Positions 14,749 through 22,599 of a stretch of 64,000 nucleotides of DNA are shown in pieces; position 1 is the stretch's first letter; the number at the start of each line of letters is the position of its first letter. This stretch comes from Asticcacaulis solisilvae. Lineage in GTDB: Bacteria; Pseudomonadota; Alphaproteobacteria; Caulobacterales; Caulobacteraceae. Below the pieces are notes generated by a model that was not told the DNA's origin, did no database searches, and was given only the letters and a program-made list of their open reading frames with translations. The position numbers and the translations under genes are program-made. Where the stretch lies: NCBI RefSeq assembly GCF_017875235.1, contig NZ_JAGGMI010000015.1:46337-110336 (forward strand), written 5' to 3'.

Positions 14749-16587
14749 ATGACACTGATGCGAAGCCTGTTACTGGCGACGGCCCTGTCGTCCTTGACCG
14801 CAACCGCAGCCCTGGCGACGCCGCAATGCGTCGACCTGGGTTATGGCAGCCTGCCGGGCGCCAAGGGCAACAAGCTCTATCTCTATTTCCCGACGACGGA
14901 CGACGCCACCTATCCCAGCTTCGGCGACAGCAATACGCCAACCCAGCCCGCGCAAAGTTTCGATGTCAGCGAACTGACAAGCTATACGGGCACGGCGACC
15001 GATCTGAAGAATGCCATCTTCGACGTCGTCAGCGATGACTATTGCGAGTTCAATGTCGAGGTCCTGCAAACGACGACGCGGCCGACCAGCGGGCCGGCGC
15101 GGCGCAACGTCGTGTCCATCGGCACCGATACGGCGGAATGGACGGACGCGGAGGGCGCTCACTGGGTCTGGGGCCTGGCCCAGGACGTCGATACGGGCGA
15201 CGCCACGGCAATCGATTACTCCAAGGTCTGGGCGGGCACCTATCAGTTTACGGCAGGCGGCGCGGGTGGCGCGCTGAACGGCGCCAATTCGACCCTGGAA
15301 CGGTGGGCGCATTCGATCGGCGGCACGGCGGCCCACGAAGCCGGCCACAATTACGGCCTCAGCCACAATGACGGCCTGCCCGTGGCAGCGGGCGAAGACG
15401 TGCTGACGCACCACCTGATGGCCAAGGGTTCGAACTATACGGATGAACAACGCGCCGCCTATCGCCGCCACTTCAGCAACCACGAATACGAGGTCCTGGC
15501 GGCCAATGTCGGCCTGTCGGTCCAGACCATGTGGAACTGGGACTTCGTCAATCCCAATGCCGAAACGGCGGTCAAGGTCCGCATCAACTTCCTCAGCACC
15601 CAGGCGTCGATGACGGTCAGCGGACCGTATCTCGGCGACCGTTCGCCGTGGAGCACGCCGACCGTATCGGGCGCCCTCGGGACACAGAGCTTCCAGGGGA
15701 CGTCGTACAACAAATTCTCCGTCACCTGGTCGACAGCCAAGTCGTGGACAGGCGGAACGGCCGGCCAGGTCGCCGGCGGCCAGGTCTTCCACGTCGGCAC
15801 CGGATTTTCAGGCGTCAATTACAACACCACCAACCCGATCATCATCACCAGCGTCGACCTGATCGACGCGTCGAACAACGTCCTGGCCCTGCACCCGCGC
15901 ATCACCGGTTTCGACACCGGTACGCTCGACGCCGGCGACGGCGGTTTCGCCATCCAGGCGATCAACTTCAACGCGGTGCCGCTGATCGTCACGGATATCC
16001 GGGCGGCCTTCCTGCCGCGCCTCCTGTCGATCGACGCCATGCTGCCGGGCGAACAGAGGCTGACCGACATCTTCGGCCAGCCGCTGAAGCCATGGCGCGA
16101 GGCGCGCATCGGCGTCACCAAGACGACCCTCAAGCGCGGCCAGGCCGTGCCTATCCCGATCGCGAAACTGTCCGATGGTCCGCACTTTGTCCAAACCACG
16201 ACAGAAGCGGACTGCAAGGGCCAGCGCGGCGACCGCAACGACGACCGTCCCGACACGGCAGGCTGCCGCGCGGGCACAGTGGCGTCGCTGTTCCCGTCGA
16301 CCACGACCTATGTGACGGCCACGGTTATCGATCCCCAGGCCAAGCACTGGGACGCGGAGAAGAAGGCCTATGCCGTGGGGCCCGTCGAAAGCCGCATCTT
16401 CTATCAGGTCGCGGGCATTCACCCGGACCTGAACAAGAACCGTATCGACGATTTCGTCGAGATCGCGCAAAATCCGCGCCTCGACGCCAACAAGGACCGG
16501 GTCATCGATGCTGCTCAACGTAAGCTCCGTACACCGGTCCGGGCAACCACCCTGCCCAAGACCGCCGTGCCGCAACCGAAGCCGTAA
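14749..16587 (+). CDS. Secreted zinc metalloprotease (extended HExxH motif)
   Basis: From ATG 14749 (AAGGGA upstream) the 612-residue protein has a signal peptide (MTLMRSLLLATALSSLTATA, cleavage at ALA-TP). The motif HEAGHNYGLSHND at about residues 200-212 supplies three zinc His and the catalytic Glu, as in metzincin-like proteases. The C-terminal half is beta-rich, with short Ser/Thr-rich strands, and ends in a Lys/Asp-rich EF-hand-like run (NKNRIDDFVEIAQNPRLDAN). It is probably an exported protease; I cannot name a subfamily. Confidence 0.78.
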   Translation: MTLMRSLLLATALSSLTATAALATPQCVDLGYGSLPGAKGNKLYLYFPTTDDATYPSFGDSNTPTQPAQSFDVSELTSYTGTATDLKNAIFDVVSDDYCEFNVEVLQTTTRPTSGPARRNVVSIGTDTAEWTDAEGAHWVWGLAQDVDTGDATAIDYSKVWAGTYQFTAGGAGGALNGANSTLERWAHSIGGTAAHEAGHNYGLSHNDGLPVAAGEDVLTHHLMAKGSNYTDEQRAAYRRHFSNHEYEVLAANVGLSVQTMWNWDFVNPNAETAVKVRINFLSTQASMTVSGPYLGDRSPWSTPTVSGALGTQSFQGTSYNKFSVTWSTAKSWTGGTAGQVAGGQVFHVGTGFSGVNYNTTNPIIITSVDLIDASNNVLALHPRITGFDTGTLDAGDGGFAIQAINFNAVPLIVTDIRAAFLPRLLSIDAMLPGEQRLTDIFGQPLKPWREARIGVTKTTLKRGQAVPIPIAKLSDGPHFVQTTTEADCKGQRGDRNDDRPDTAGCRAGTVASLFPSTTTYVTATVIDPQAKHWDAEKKAYAVGPVESRIFYQVAGIHPDLNKNRIDDFVEIAQNPRLDANKDRVIDAAQRKLRTPVRATTLPKTAVPQPKP

Positions 16588-17029
16588 GGTTCTGACACCG
16601 CTGCTGGCGCTCCTGGCGCTGGCAGCGGCCCCAGGCGCCTGTGCCAGCGCGGACAGTCTCCAGGCCCGCGCGGAGGCCGGCTGTTCCCAGGAAGACCTGC
16701 CAGCCACCATCATCACCTTGTCCAAGGGTGGCGAACCGCAGGTCGAGATCGAAGTCAGCGGGCTGGGCAGCGGACAGGTGCCGCCGGTATTGCGGATGAC
16801 GACGGGGCGGAGGACACCCGGGGCGCGCCATCTGGCGCGCGCGGCGTGGGTCGGCGATGGCGGGCGCACGGCCTTGTCCGGCACCTTGACCCTCAGCGAA
16901 GTCGTACCTGGTGATCACCTGTCCGGCCGCTACGATCTGGCGGCGCCAAAGGACCGCAAGTTAGATGGCCGCAAGATCGCGGGCAGCTTCCACGCCCCTT
17001 GGCCGCGCAGCGCCCGGGGATGCGGTTAA
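16508..17029 (+). CDS. Exported protein overlapping the metalloprotease 3' end
   Basis: The frame encodes a hydrophobic export-type segment (LTPLLALLALAAAPGACASA) followed by a small beta-rich domain (DLPATIITLSKGGEPQVEIE; GTLTLSEVVPGDHLSGRYDL). The only conventional start is ATG 16508, inside the preceding gene, giving 173 residues and an overlong n-region; a non-standard start close to 16590 would fit better. The signal may end at a lipobox-like GACAS. No family is recognised. Confidence 0.5.
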   Translation: MLLNVSSVHRSGQPPCPRPPCRNRSRKVLTPLLALLALAAAPGACASADSLQARAEAGCSQEDLPATIITLSKGGEPQVEIEVSGLGSGQVPPVLRMTTGRRTPGARHLARAAWVGDGGRTALSGTLTLSEVVPGDHLSGRYDLAAPKDRKLDGRKIAGSFHAPWPRSARGCG

Positions 17030-17089
17030 GGGGATCTTCAAGGTTTGTCAGCGCGCGGCGCTCGACGAAATCAGCCTGGCGGAACGCCG

Positions 17090-17221
17090 TCAGCGGTTAC
17101 GCCCCCGGAAACCGCGCGACAGCCGCATTGAATGCGTCCGGCTGGTCCATGTTCGACAGTGCCCGCAGTCGTACCGCGATCTCGTCCTCCGTCCAGGGCC
17201 CGTCGGGGCCGCGCCGCGTTA
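17090..17221 (-). pseudogene. C-terminal gene fragment cut off by a repeat
   Basis: A minus-strand frame reading GPWTEDEIAVRLRALSNMDQ then PDAFNAAVARFPGRNR ends in TGA at 17090. It has no start and its upstream end abuts the 115-bp repeat at 17222-17336. The sequence is protein-like but too short to identify. Confidence 0.35.
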
Positions 17222-17336
17222 GATCGGAATGATTTTTAGTGGAAACATCATACCGATCTAAGTTTTTGTTTTGTCGCGATATTTAAGGCGAAAACCCCAA
17301 AAAACGCATCTTGGCACTTTTCGCCATATCGCTCTA
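17222..17336 (-). repeat. Two-hairpin interspersed element, copy 1
   Basis: On the minus strand the element starts TAGAGCGATATGGCGAAAAG and ends in the inverted pair GATCGGTATGAT/ATCATtCCGATC around a ~13-nt loop. A second pair, CGATAT..GGCGAAAA with TTTTCGCC..ATATCG, forms the other hairpin. Its TAG is the stop codon of the serine hydrolase gene at 17334. Other copies are at 31669-31782 and 48827-48941. Confidence 0.85.
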
Positions 17337-18419
17337 GGCACTTTCGCGGATCGCGGTCCGCACCATGGGCGCATAGAGGCTCGACCCGAGAAACGTGCTG
17401 TAGCCGCTTGCCACGGCAACCGGGACGTCCGCCTTCGCCAGCACCACGCCCCACACGTCCATCCGTTTGTCGAGCCAGCCATAGGCGCCGGCCCACCCGG
17501 GAGACGACAGGAGCGTCGCCTGCCCGCGATCGTCGACCTCCTCGCGCCACACCCCCAGGCCATAGATGTCCGCTCTTCGAACCGCGCGCGCCGGCGCGAC
17601 GAAATCATCCTTGAGCACCCTCGCCTTCCCGACATGATCGTCGTGCATGACGCGGACGGAACCGCCACCGAGCACCCGCGTCCCCAAGAACATGCCGTCC
17701 TGGCTGAGCATCGCCAGGAAGCGTCCATAGTCGTCCACGGTCGTGAAAAATGCCCCTCCCAGCATGGGACTGAAACCGGGTTCGGCGGATACGGGGGAAA
17801 AGCCCGAACGCGTCATCCCCAGAGGCCGCGCGACCCGGGTGAGAAAAATCTCGTTGAAGGGCTGACGGGCCGCCAGTTCCGCCATCCGGCCGGCGACCTG
17901 CATGGCCAGGCCGCCATATTGAAAAACCTGCCCCGGCGCCGCGACCGCCGGCAAGGGCACGATATGGCGCACCGCCTCCTCAAGCGTCTGATAGTCGTCG
18001 CGTCTCGCCTCCGGAGGCTGATAGTCCGGATAACCGGCGGTGTGAGACAGGAGCGCGCTCAGCCGCGCATCGCCCTTGATGTCGATCAGCTCAGGGAGAA
18101 GGTCTCGCGCCCGGTCTTCCCACTTCAGCCGGCCTTCGTCGACCAGGGCGGCTATCGTCGCGGCCGCGACCCACTTGCCCGCCGACGCGACATGCAGCAC
18201 CCGGTCCGGCGCTCCATCGCCGAAGTGGGCCTCATGCAGAAGCCGGTCGCCGCGACCGACCCTTAGGCTCATCCCCGGGAAGTATCCGGCGGAGACGAGC
18301 GTGCGAAGGTGCGCGTCCAGATACTGAAAATCGGGCTTGCCCATGGCCACGGCACTCTTTGACGAAAGCCCGGCGGCCATTGTGGCGGCCAGGACGATGC
18401 GGCGAGTCACAGGTGTCAA
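17334..18419 (-). CDS. Serine hydrolase of the beta-lactamase (class C/PBP) fold
   Basis: The 361-residue protein has an N-terminal export signal with a twin Arg (TRRIVLAATMAAGLSSKSAV). The SxxK motif is SAGK (catalytic Ser and Lys); HTAGYP and FQYGGLAMQV lie where the fold carries its YxN motif, but the third residue is Gly instead of Asn. Such proteins are esterases or peptidases rather than true beta-lactamases. The TTG at 18419 is preferred since AGGAG lies nine bases upstream; GTG 18410 is the alternative. Its stop codon is the first triplet of the repeat element. Confidence 0.78.
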   Translation of the reverse strand: MTPVTRRIVLAATMAAGLSSKSAVAMGKPDFQYLDAHLRTLVSAGYFPGMSLRVGRGDRLLHEAHFGDGAPDRVLHVASAGKWVAAATIAALVDEGRLKWEDRARDLLPELIDIKGDARLSALLSHTAGYPDYQPPEARRDDYQTLEEAVRHIVPLPAVAAPGQVFQYGGLAMQVAGRMAELAARQPFNEIFLTRVARPLGMTRSGFSPVSAEPGFSPMLGGAFFTTVDDYGRFLAMLSQDGMFLGTRVLGGGSVRVMHDDHVGKARVLKDDFVAPARAVRRADIYGLGVWREEVDDRGQATLLSSPGWAGAYGWLDKRMDVWGVVLAKADVPVAVASGYSTFLGSSLYAPMVRTAIRESA

Positions 18420-18659
18420 ACGAGCGGTCTCCTGGGCCTGGCCTGGAACGGGAGGCCAAAGCCAATCATCAACGCTCCCCTGTAAAGGCGCGCATCCTGA
18501 TATCGATATCAGGAATACTTGGAGCCTTCAAACGAAAAGCGTTGGCAAGACGCGCGGTGGTTCTGAATATCGATGCAGGCCTGCTATACGCCTCAGATGC
18601 CCAGATGAGTTGACGCCACGCCCGCCTTCAGGCACCAATGGGGCCTTGGGGGGAAACAC

Positions 18660-19385
18660 ATGAAGCGCATCATTATCAGCCTGTTAGCGGTTGCCGGGAC
18701 CGTATGGGCCACCACCGCCTGGGCCACGCCGCCTTCGCTCACGCCCGGCAAGGGCAAGGGCATCGTCATCATCCAGCTCGAGCGCAAGTCCGACGCCCCC
18801 AGCCTCGACATGATGTGGAACCTGCGCGCCGCGTGGTTCGACGCGGCGGCCGGCAAACCCTATGTCGAAAACGCGCCCACCCGCAGCGACACCGGCTTCG
18901 GCGTCTACGCGGCGCCATCGGGCAGGTATTACATGGTCGCCCGCGCCAATGCCGGACGATCGGTCTTCACCCAGTTCGAAGCCATGGTGCAGTGGAAGAT
19001 GTGCCTCGACGGCGGAAGCTACGCCTTCAGCGTGCCCGAGGACCGCTATACCTATCTCGGCCGCCTCGATCCGCGTCCCGCCCAGCGGCGGATCAACGGC
19101 GCCGTCCAGAGCGGCCTCCTGCTCGCCTACCCGAACCGGAACACGCTGATGACCGGGCGGCTGGACGGCTTTGTCCCGGCGGGCGACGCCGCCGAACTGG
19201 CGCAGGTGCAGAAGGACATCTCGGGGATGTACGAAAAGGCGGTCGAGGTCACGGCCGGCGACGCGGCGCCTGAAACGTTCGAAACGGCGCTGGTCCCGGA
19301 AAAGGACGGCGCGATGGTCAAGGCGTGCTGGGCGTGGTCGTCGAAGGACACGCGGCCCCAAGGTTTCAACGGCTTCAGGGAATAG
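18660..19385 (+). CDS. Secreted protein of unknown function
   Basis: The 241-residue product has a signal peptide (MKRIIISLLAVAGTVWATTA, cleavage at AWA-TP) and a mature domain with beta segments (GKGKGIVIIQLERKSDAPSL; RYYMVARANAGRSVF). Two Cys (WKMCLDGG, VKACWAW) could pair. GGGGGG precedes the ATG. No named family is recognised; similar proteins in this lineage are annotated only as hypothetical. Confidence 0.65.
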   Translation: MKRIIISLLAVAGTVWATTAWATPPSLTPGKGKGIVIIQLERKSDAPSLDMMWNLRAAWFDAAAGKPYVENAPTRSDTGFGVYAAPSGRYYMVARANAGRSVFTQFEAMVQWKMCLDGGSYAFSVPEDRYTYLGRLDPRPAQRRINGAVQSGLLLAYPNRNTLMTGRLDGFVPAGDAAELAQVQKDISGMYEKAVEVTAGDAAPETFETALVPEKDGAMVKACWAWSSKDTRPQGFNGFRE

Positions 19386-19389
19386 GCGC

Positions 19390-19965
19390 TTACTGCCATG
19401 CCTCGCCACGCGACAGGGCTTCAAGCATCTTCGTCATCAGGGCCTCCCGCGTCGCCTCGCGCTTCGCTGTCGTCAGGCGGTGGTACATGGAATAGCGCTG
19501 CGCCTTCTTGAGGCCGTCGAAGGTCGCCTGGGTGGTCGCGTCGGCCTTGATGCGGTCGAGAAAGGCTGCGGGGAATTCCATGGCGGAGCTGGCCTGATAG
19601 GCGGCGTCCCAGCGCCCGTCAGCCTTGGCCGCTTCGACGTGAACCAAACCCGAGGGCTGCATGCGGCCCTCCCTGATCAGCCGGTCGACATGGTCACAGT
19701 TGATCTTCGACCAGATGGATTTGCCCTTGCGCGGGGTGAAGCGCTGGTACCAAGAGGCGTCGTCATTGGATTTCTTGATGCCGTCAATCCAGCCCCAGGC
19801 GAGCGCTTCAACCACCGCTTCGGCCCAGGTCAGCGACGGCACGCCCGACGCCTTCTTGTAGAGCTGAAGCCACAGCTCGGTTTGCGACGCGTGATTGTCC
19901 GAGAGCCAGGCCGAAAAGCCGGCAGGCGTGGCAAAGGCGCGGACACGGGCGGGATCGACTTCCAT
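19390..19965 (-). CDS. YdeI/OmpD-associated family protein
   Basis: The 191-residue protein (MEVDPARVRAFATPAGFSAW) has the YdeI hallmarks: the conserved block LTWAEAVVEALAWGWIDGIK, RFTPRKGKSIWSKIN and the C-terminal basic segment after a variable helix. Family members are cytoplasmic; some are linked to resistance to antimicrobial peptides, but the biochemical activity is not established. The ATG at 19965 follows an AAAGG-type site. An ATG further upstream runs through the hairpin repeat at 20062-20114 and is rejected. Confidence 0.82.
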   Translation of the reverse strand: MEVDPARVRAFATPAGFSAWLSDNHASQTELWLQLYKKASGVPSLTWAEAVVEALAWGWIDGIKKSNDDASWYQRFTPRKGKSIWSKINCDHVDRLIREGRMQPSGLVHVEAAKADGRWDAAYQASSAMEFPAAFLDRIKADATTQATFDGLKKAQRYSMYHRLTTAKREATREALMTKMLEALSRGEAWQ

Positions 19966-20061
19966 GGCGGGGACCTTTTCGAGATGGCAATGATACTCAT
20001 TGTCCGATGGAGCTTGTCCCGATTCCGTCAGCAACAGGGCGGCACAGCCGGTAAGGACGGT

Positions 20062-20114
20062 CCACAGATTACACAGATGCACACAGATTATCCGTGCATC
20101 TGTGTAATCCGTGG
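20062..20114. repeat. Hairpin repeat of the CACAGATTACACAG type
   Basis: CCACAGATTACACAGATGCA (20062-20081) pairs with TGCATCTGTGTAATCCGTGG (20095-20114), a 20-bp stem with one mismatch around a 13-nt loop. Repeats of this sequence recur in many proteobacterial genomes. It lies between the divergent YdeI-like and ParD-like genes. Confidence 0.8.
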
Positions 20115-20145
20115 ACTCTCCCTTGTTATCTCTTCGCATATGGCA

Positions 20146-20160
20146 TATATGAAACATATA
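20146..20160. promoter_or_regulatory. Putative operator of the ParD-like gene
   Basis: TATATG-AAA-CATATA is a perfect inverted repeat 21 bases before the ParD-like start codon, nested in a larger AT-rich dyad (ATATGG...CCATAT, 20139-20170). Autoregulation by the ParD-like product is inferred. Confidence 0.5.
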
Positions 20161-20181
20161 CATTCCATATAGGAGCCGACC

Positions 20182-20394
20182 ATGGGCATTGTGAACATCG
20201 ATGACGAAGTCCACGACCAGCTGCGGCGCGCCAGCAAGGTGTCGTGCCGCTCGATCAACGCCCAGGCCGAATACTGGATCAAGATCGGCCGGCTGTGCGA
20301 AACCCACCCGACCCTGACCTTCACCGAGATCATCGAGCGCGAAATGCGCGCCGCCGGGGTCGACCTGCCCTCGCCGGCCTTAAGCCGGACATGA
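20182..20394 (+). CDS. ParD-like antitoxin-family protein
   Basis: The 70-residue protein (MGIVNIDDEVHDQLRRASKV) matches the ParD-like family: an N-terminal beta strand followed by helices as in ribbon-helix-helix proteins, then SINAQAEYWIKIGRLCE. TAGGAG precedes the ATG. Its stop overlaps the start of the methionine aminopeptidase gene (ATGA), an arrangement seen with this family elsewhere. No ParE-type toxin is next to it; it may regulate the coupled peptidase gene. Confidence 0.8.
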   Translation: MGIVNIDDEVHDQLRRASKVSCRSINAQAEYWIKIGRLCETHPTLTFTEIIEREMRAAGVDLPSPALSRT

Positions 20395-21170
20395 GCGGCA
20401 AGCCCCCTGTCATAAAGACGCCGGAAGAGATCGCACTGATGGCCGAGTCCGGACGGCTGCTGGCCTCGGTGTTCGAGATGCTCGATGGCCTCTCGCTCAA
20501 AGGTAAATCGACGCTTGAGATCAACGACGCGGTCGAGCGCTACATCGTCGATGCGCTGAAGGCGCGCCCGGCCAGCAAGGGCCAGTACGGTTTCGCCTTT
20601 GCGATGAACACCTCGCCCAACACCGTGGTCTGCCATGGCGTGCCGTCGGCCTCGGACGTGCTGGGCGACGGCGACATCGTCAATTTCGATATTACGCTGG
20701 AAAAGAATGGCTTCATCGCCGATTCCTCGAAGATGTACGCCATTGGCGCGGTTCCCGCAGCGGCGAAAAAGCTGATGCGCGTCACCTATGAGGCTATGTG
20801 GCAGGGCATTCGCGCGGTGCGGCCGGGCGCCCGCCTGGGCGATATCGGCGCGGCCATTGAACGTCACGCCAAGCGCCACGGCTTCAGCATCGTGCGTGAC
20901 TACTGCGGCCACGGCATCGGACGCGAAATGCACGAAGGCCCCGACATCCTGCATTTCGGCAAGCCGGGCACCGGCCTCGTTTTGCGCGAGGGCATGACTT
21001 TCACCATCGAGCCGATGCTGAACCAGGGTAGCCGGCAGGTAAGGACGCTGGACGACGCATGGACGGTGGTGACGGAGGACGGCAAGCTGTCGGCGCAGTG
21101 GGAACACACCGTGGCGGTGACAAGGTCCGGTGCGGCAGTCCTGACGCTTAGGCCTGAGGAAAAAAGATGA
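20391..21170 (+). CDS. map: Methionine aminopeptidase, type I
   Basis: The 259-residue protein removes the initiator Met from new proteins. All metal and catalytic residues are visible: His in VVCHGVPS, Asp in VNFDITL and FIADSSKM, His in GHGIGREMHEG, Glu in FTIEPM and Glu in AQWEHTVAV. Length is usual for the type I enzyme. The ATG at 20391 overlaps the ParD-like stop, so translation is coupled. This may be an additional copy rather than the housekeeping enzyme, since it is tied to a regulator gene. Confidence 0.92.
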   Translation: MSGKPPVIKTPEEIALMAESGRLLASVFEMLDGLSLKGKSTLEINDAVERYIVDALKARPASKGQYGFAFAMNTSPNTVVCHGVPSASDVLGDGDIVNFDITLEKNGFIADSSKMYAIGAVPAAAKKLMRVTYEAMWQGIRAVRPGARLGDIGAAIERHAKRHGFSIVRDYCGHGIGREMHEGPDILHFGKPGTGLVLREGMTFTIEPMLNQGSRQVRTLDDAWTVVTEDGKLSAQWEHTVAVTRSGAAVLTLRPEEKR

Positions 21171-21496
21171 AGGCCGGCCAGGGGAGCCCCCTGAGCCTTT
21201 GAGGAAGCGAGGGAGCGACCTGACCGGCCAACGCCTTATGCCCGAAGAACAGGCACAGCTTATTGTGGCGGACCCTTCGTAAAAACGGAATAAGGTTATA
21301 GGGTTAGCTCTGTCAGGACGATAATATGGGCGTGCGGAACGCCACACGCTTTTGCCGGTATTGATGGCCACGGCCTCGCCTGAACCGGCTCAAGCCCCAT
21401 GCCGGAAAGCTGGTGCGGATCGGCTTCGGCTGCAAACTGAACTAAGCCGCCTCATATTTTCGTGAAATGCGAAGATATGACTTGATCGGTACCGAG
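21171..21496. other. Gene-free interval
   Basis: No intact gene. A short open run, LNRLKPHAGKLVRIGFGCKL (ending TAA near 21444, plus strand), looks like the tail of a lost gene but has no start. The rest is unremarkable. Confidence 0.4.
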
Positions 21497-21523
21497 GATA
21501 TCTTCATGATAAACGAAGATATC
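21497..21523. promoter_or_regulatory. Putative PadR operator
   Basis: GATATCTTC and GAAGATATC form a perfect 9-bp inverted repeat with a 9-nt spacer, 17 bases before the padR-type start. A further half-site GCGAAGATAT lies upstream near 21470. PadR regulators commonly repress their own operon through such dyads. Confidence 0.6.
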
Positions 21524-21540
21524 GCACGGAGACCGCACCC

Positions 21541-21867
21541 ATGACAGGTGACCTTACCGCGTCCCAGCAGCACGCCATGCTGGCCATGCGCTGGCTGGGC
21601 CGGGATGCCTATGGCATTTCGATTCGGGACAAGATCCGGGAACTGGCCGGGATCGACTATTCAACAGGCTCGATCTACGCCATCCTCGAAAAGCTGGAAA
21701 AGGACGGGTACCTGCGCACCCGCGAAGGCGAGGCAACAGCTGAACGCGGCGGGCGCAGGAAGACCTATTACGAACCGACCGCCCAGGGCCAGGCCGCCCT
21801 CACCCGCGCCCTGGCGCAGATCGACGCCCTGAGGGGCGGCGCGTTTCCGGACGGAGTGCTGACATGA
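21541..21867 (+). CDS. PadR family transcriptional regulator
   Basis: The 108-residue protein is a PadR winged helix: MLAMRWLGRDAYGISIRDKI, STGSIYAILEKLEKDGYLRT and the wing GGRRKTYYEPTAQGQAAL. Small PadR proteins of this kind in Caulobacteraceae typically control the gene that follows them. It overlaps that gene by ATGA, and a dyad fitting its operator lies upstream. Confidence 0.9.
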   Translation: MTGDLTASQQHAMLAMRWLGRDAYGISIRDKIRELAGIDYSTGSIYAILEKLEKDGYLRTREGEATAERGGRRKTYYEPTAQGQAALTRALAQIDALRGGAFPDGVLT

Positions 21868-22412
21868 CTAATGTTGATAAGGAATTCTCTTTCCAATTCC
21901 TCCCAGAAAATCTTCTCCAAATTTGCATTAGCCATAAGTATATTCACATCAAACTTTCACCGGAAGAATGTAGTCGTGAAGATTTTGAGGACGTTATACG
22001 CAAATACTTTCCTCACGTAAATGCTATTCAATCTTACAACTATTCGGCTTTCATGTGGGACGATTACCCAAAACGCGGCGCTGCAATTTTGGGTGAGACC
22101 TCAGCTTCATATTCAAATATAATGCAGTCAGACAAACATGTTATCGAATTCATTGCTGCCCCCTCCCCCCTTCCCGAACCTCCTGCTCAATTGGAATGGC
22201 TGGTCGGCTTTATCGTCTCGAAAGCCCAGCGTGAAGACGTCCTCGGCGACCTGACCGAGGACTTCAACGCCGACCTCAAGGCCGGTATGTCGGCTCAGCG
22301 CGCCCGGCGGCGTTATTCGACGCGTGCCTGCGCCACCATCCGCGACCAGCTCTGGCCAGCGATCAAGCGGCTCGGCGTCTGGGGCATGATTCTGAAAATG
22401 TTCGCGTCCTGA
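21864..22412 (+). CDS. PadR-associated protein with permease-prefix-like C-terminus and atypical N-terminus
   Basis: The 182-residue protein falls into two parts. The C-terminal ~75 residues (VLGDLTEDFNADLKAGMSAQ, then ARRRYSTRACATIRDQLWP) match the prefix region that in relatives precedes an ABC-type permease and follows a PadR gene. The N-terminal ~100 residues (FSFQFLPENLLQICISHKYI) are encoded by markedly AT-rich DNA unlike the surroundings and match nothing I know. No permease follows. A fusion or replacement of the 5' part by foreign DNA is likely. Confidence 0.6.
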   Translation: MTNVDKEFSFQFLPENLLQICISHKYIHIKLSPEECSREDFEDVIRKYFPHVNAIQSYNYSAFMWDDYPKRGAAILGETSASYSNIMQSDKHVIEFIAAPSPLPEPPAQLEWLVGFIVSKAQREDVLGDLTEDFNADLKAGMSAQRARRRYSTRACATIRDQLWPAIKRLGVWGMILKMFAS

Positions 22413-22427
22413 GACGGGTCCGCACAC

Positions 22428-22547
22428 GCCCTCCTCCCTACGCAGTGGCGGGATGACGGAGGCGGGCAACTGACGGAGAATACCCTCCGTCATTTGCTAT
22501 CGCAAATGCCACCTCCCACCGCTTCGCGCTATGGAGGAGGGAGACGG
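22428..22547. repeat. G+C-rich modular repeat, two modules
   Basis: The right half (22481-22547) is the inverted module A (ACCCTCCGTCATTTGC...GGAGGAGGGAGACGG), matching 4873-4937 and 45041-45102; the left half carries a related CCCTCCTCCCTACGC segment. It separates the PadR operon from the convergent oxidoreductase gene. Confidence 0.65.
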
Positions 22548-22599
22548 TTGAGCCGCTGAAGCCAGATCGTCCAGGCCAGAACGGATCAGATCGCGCCCC

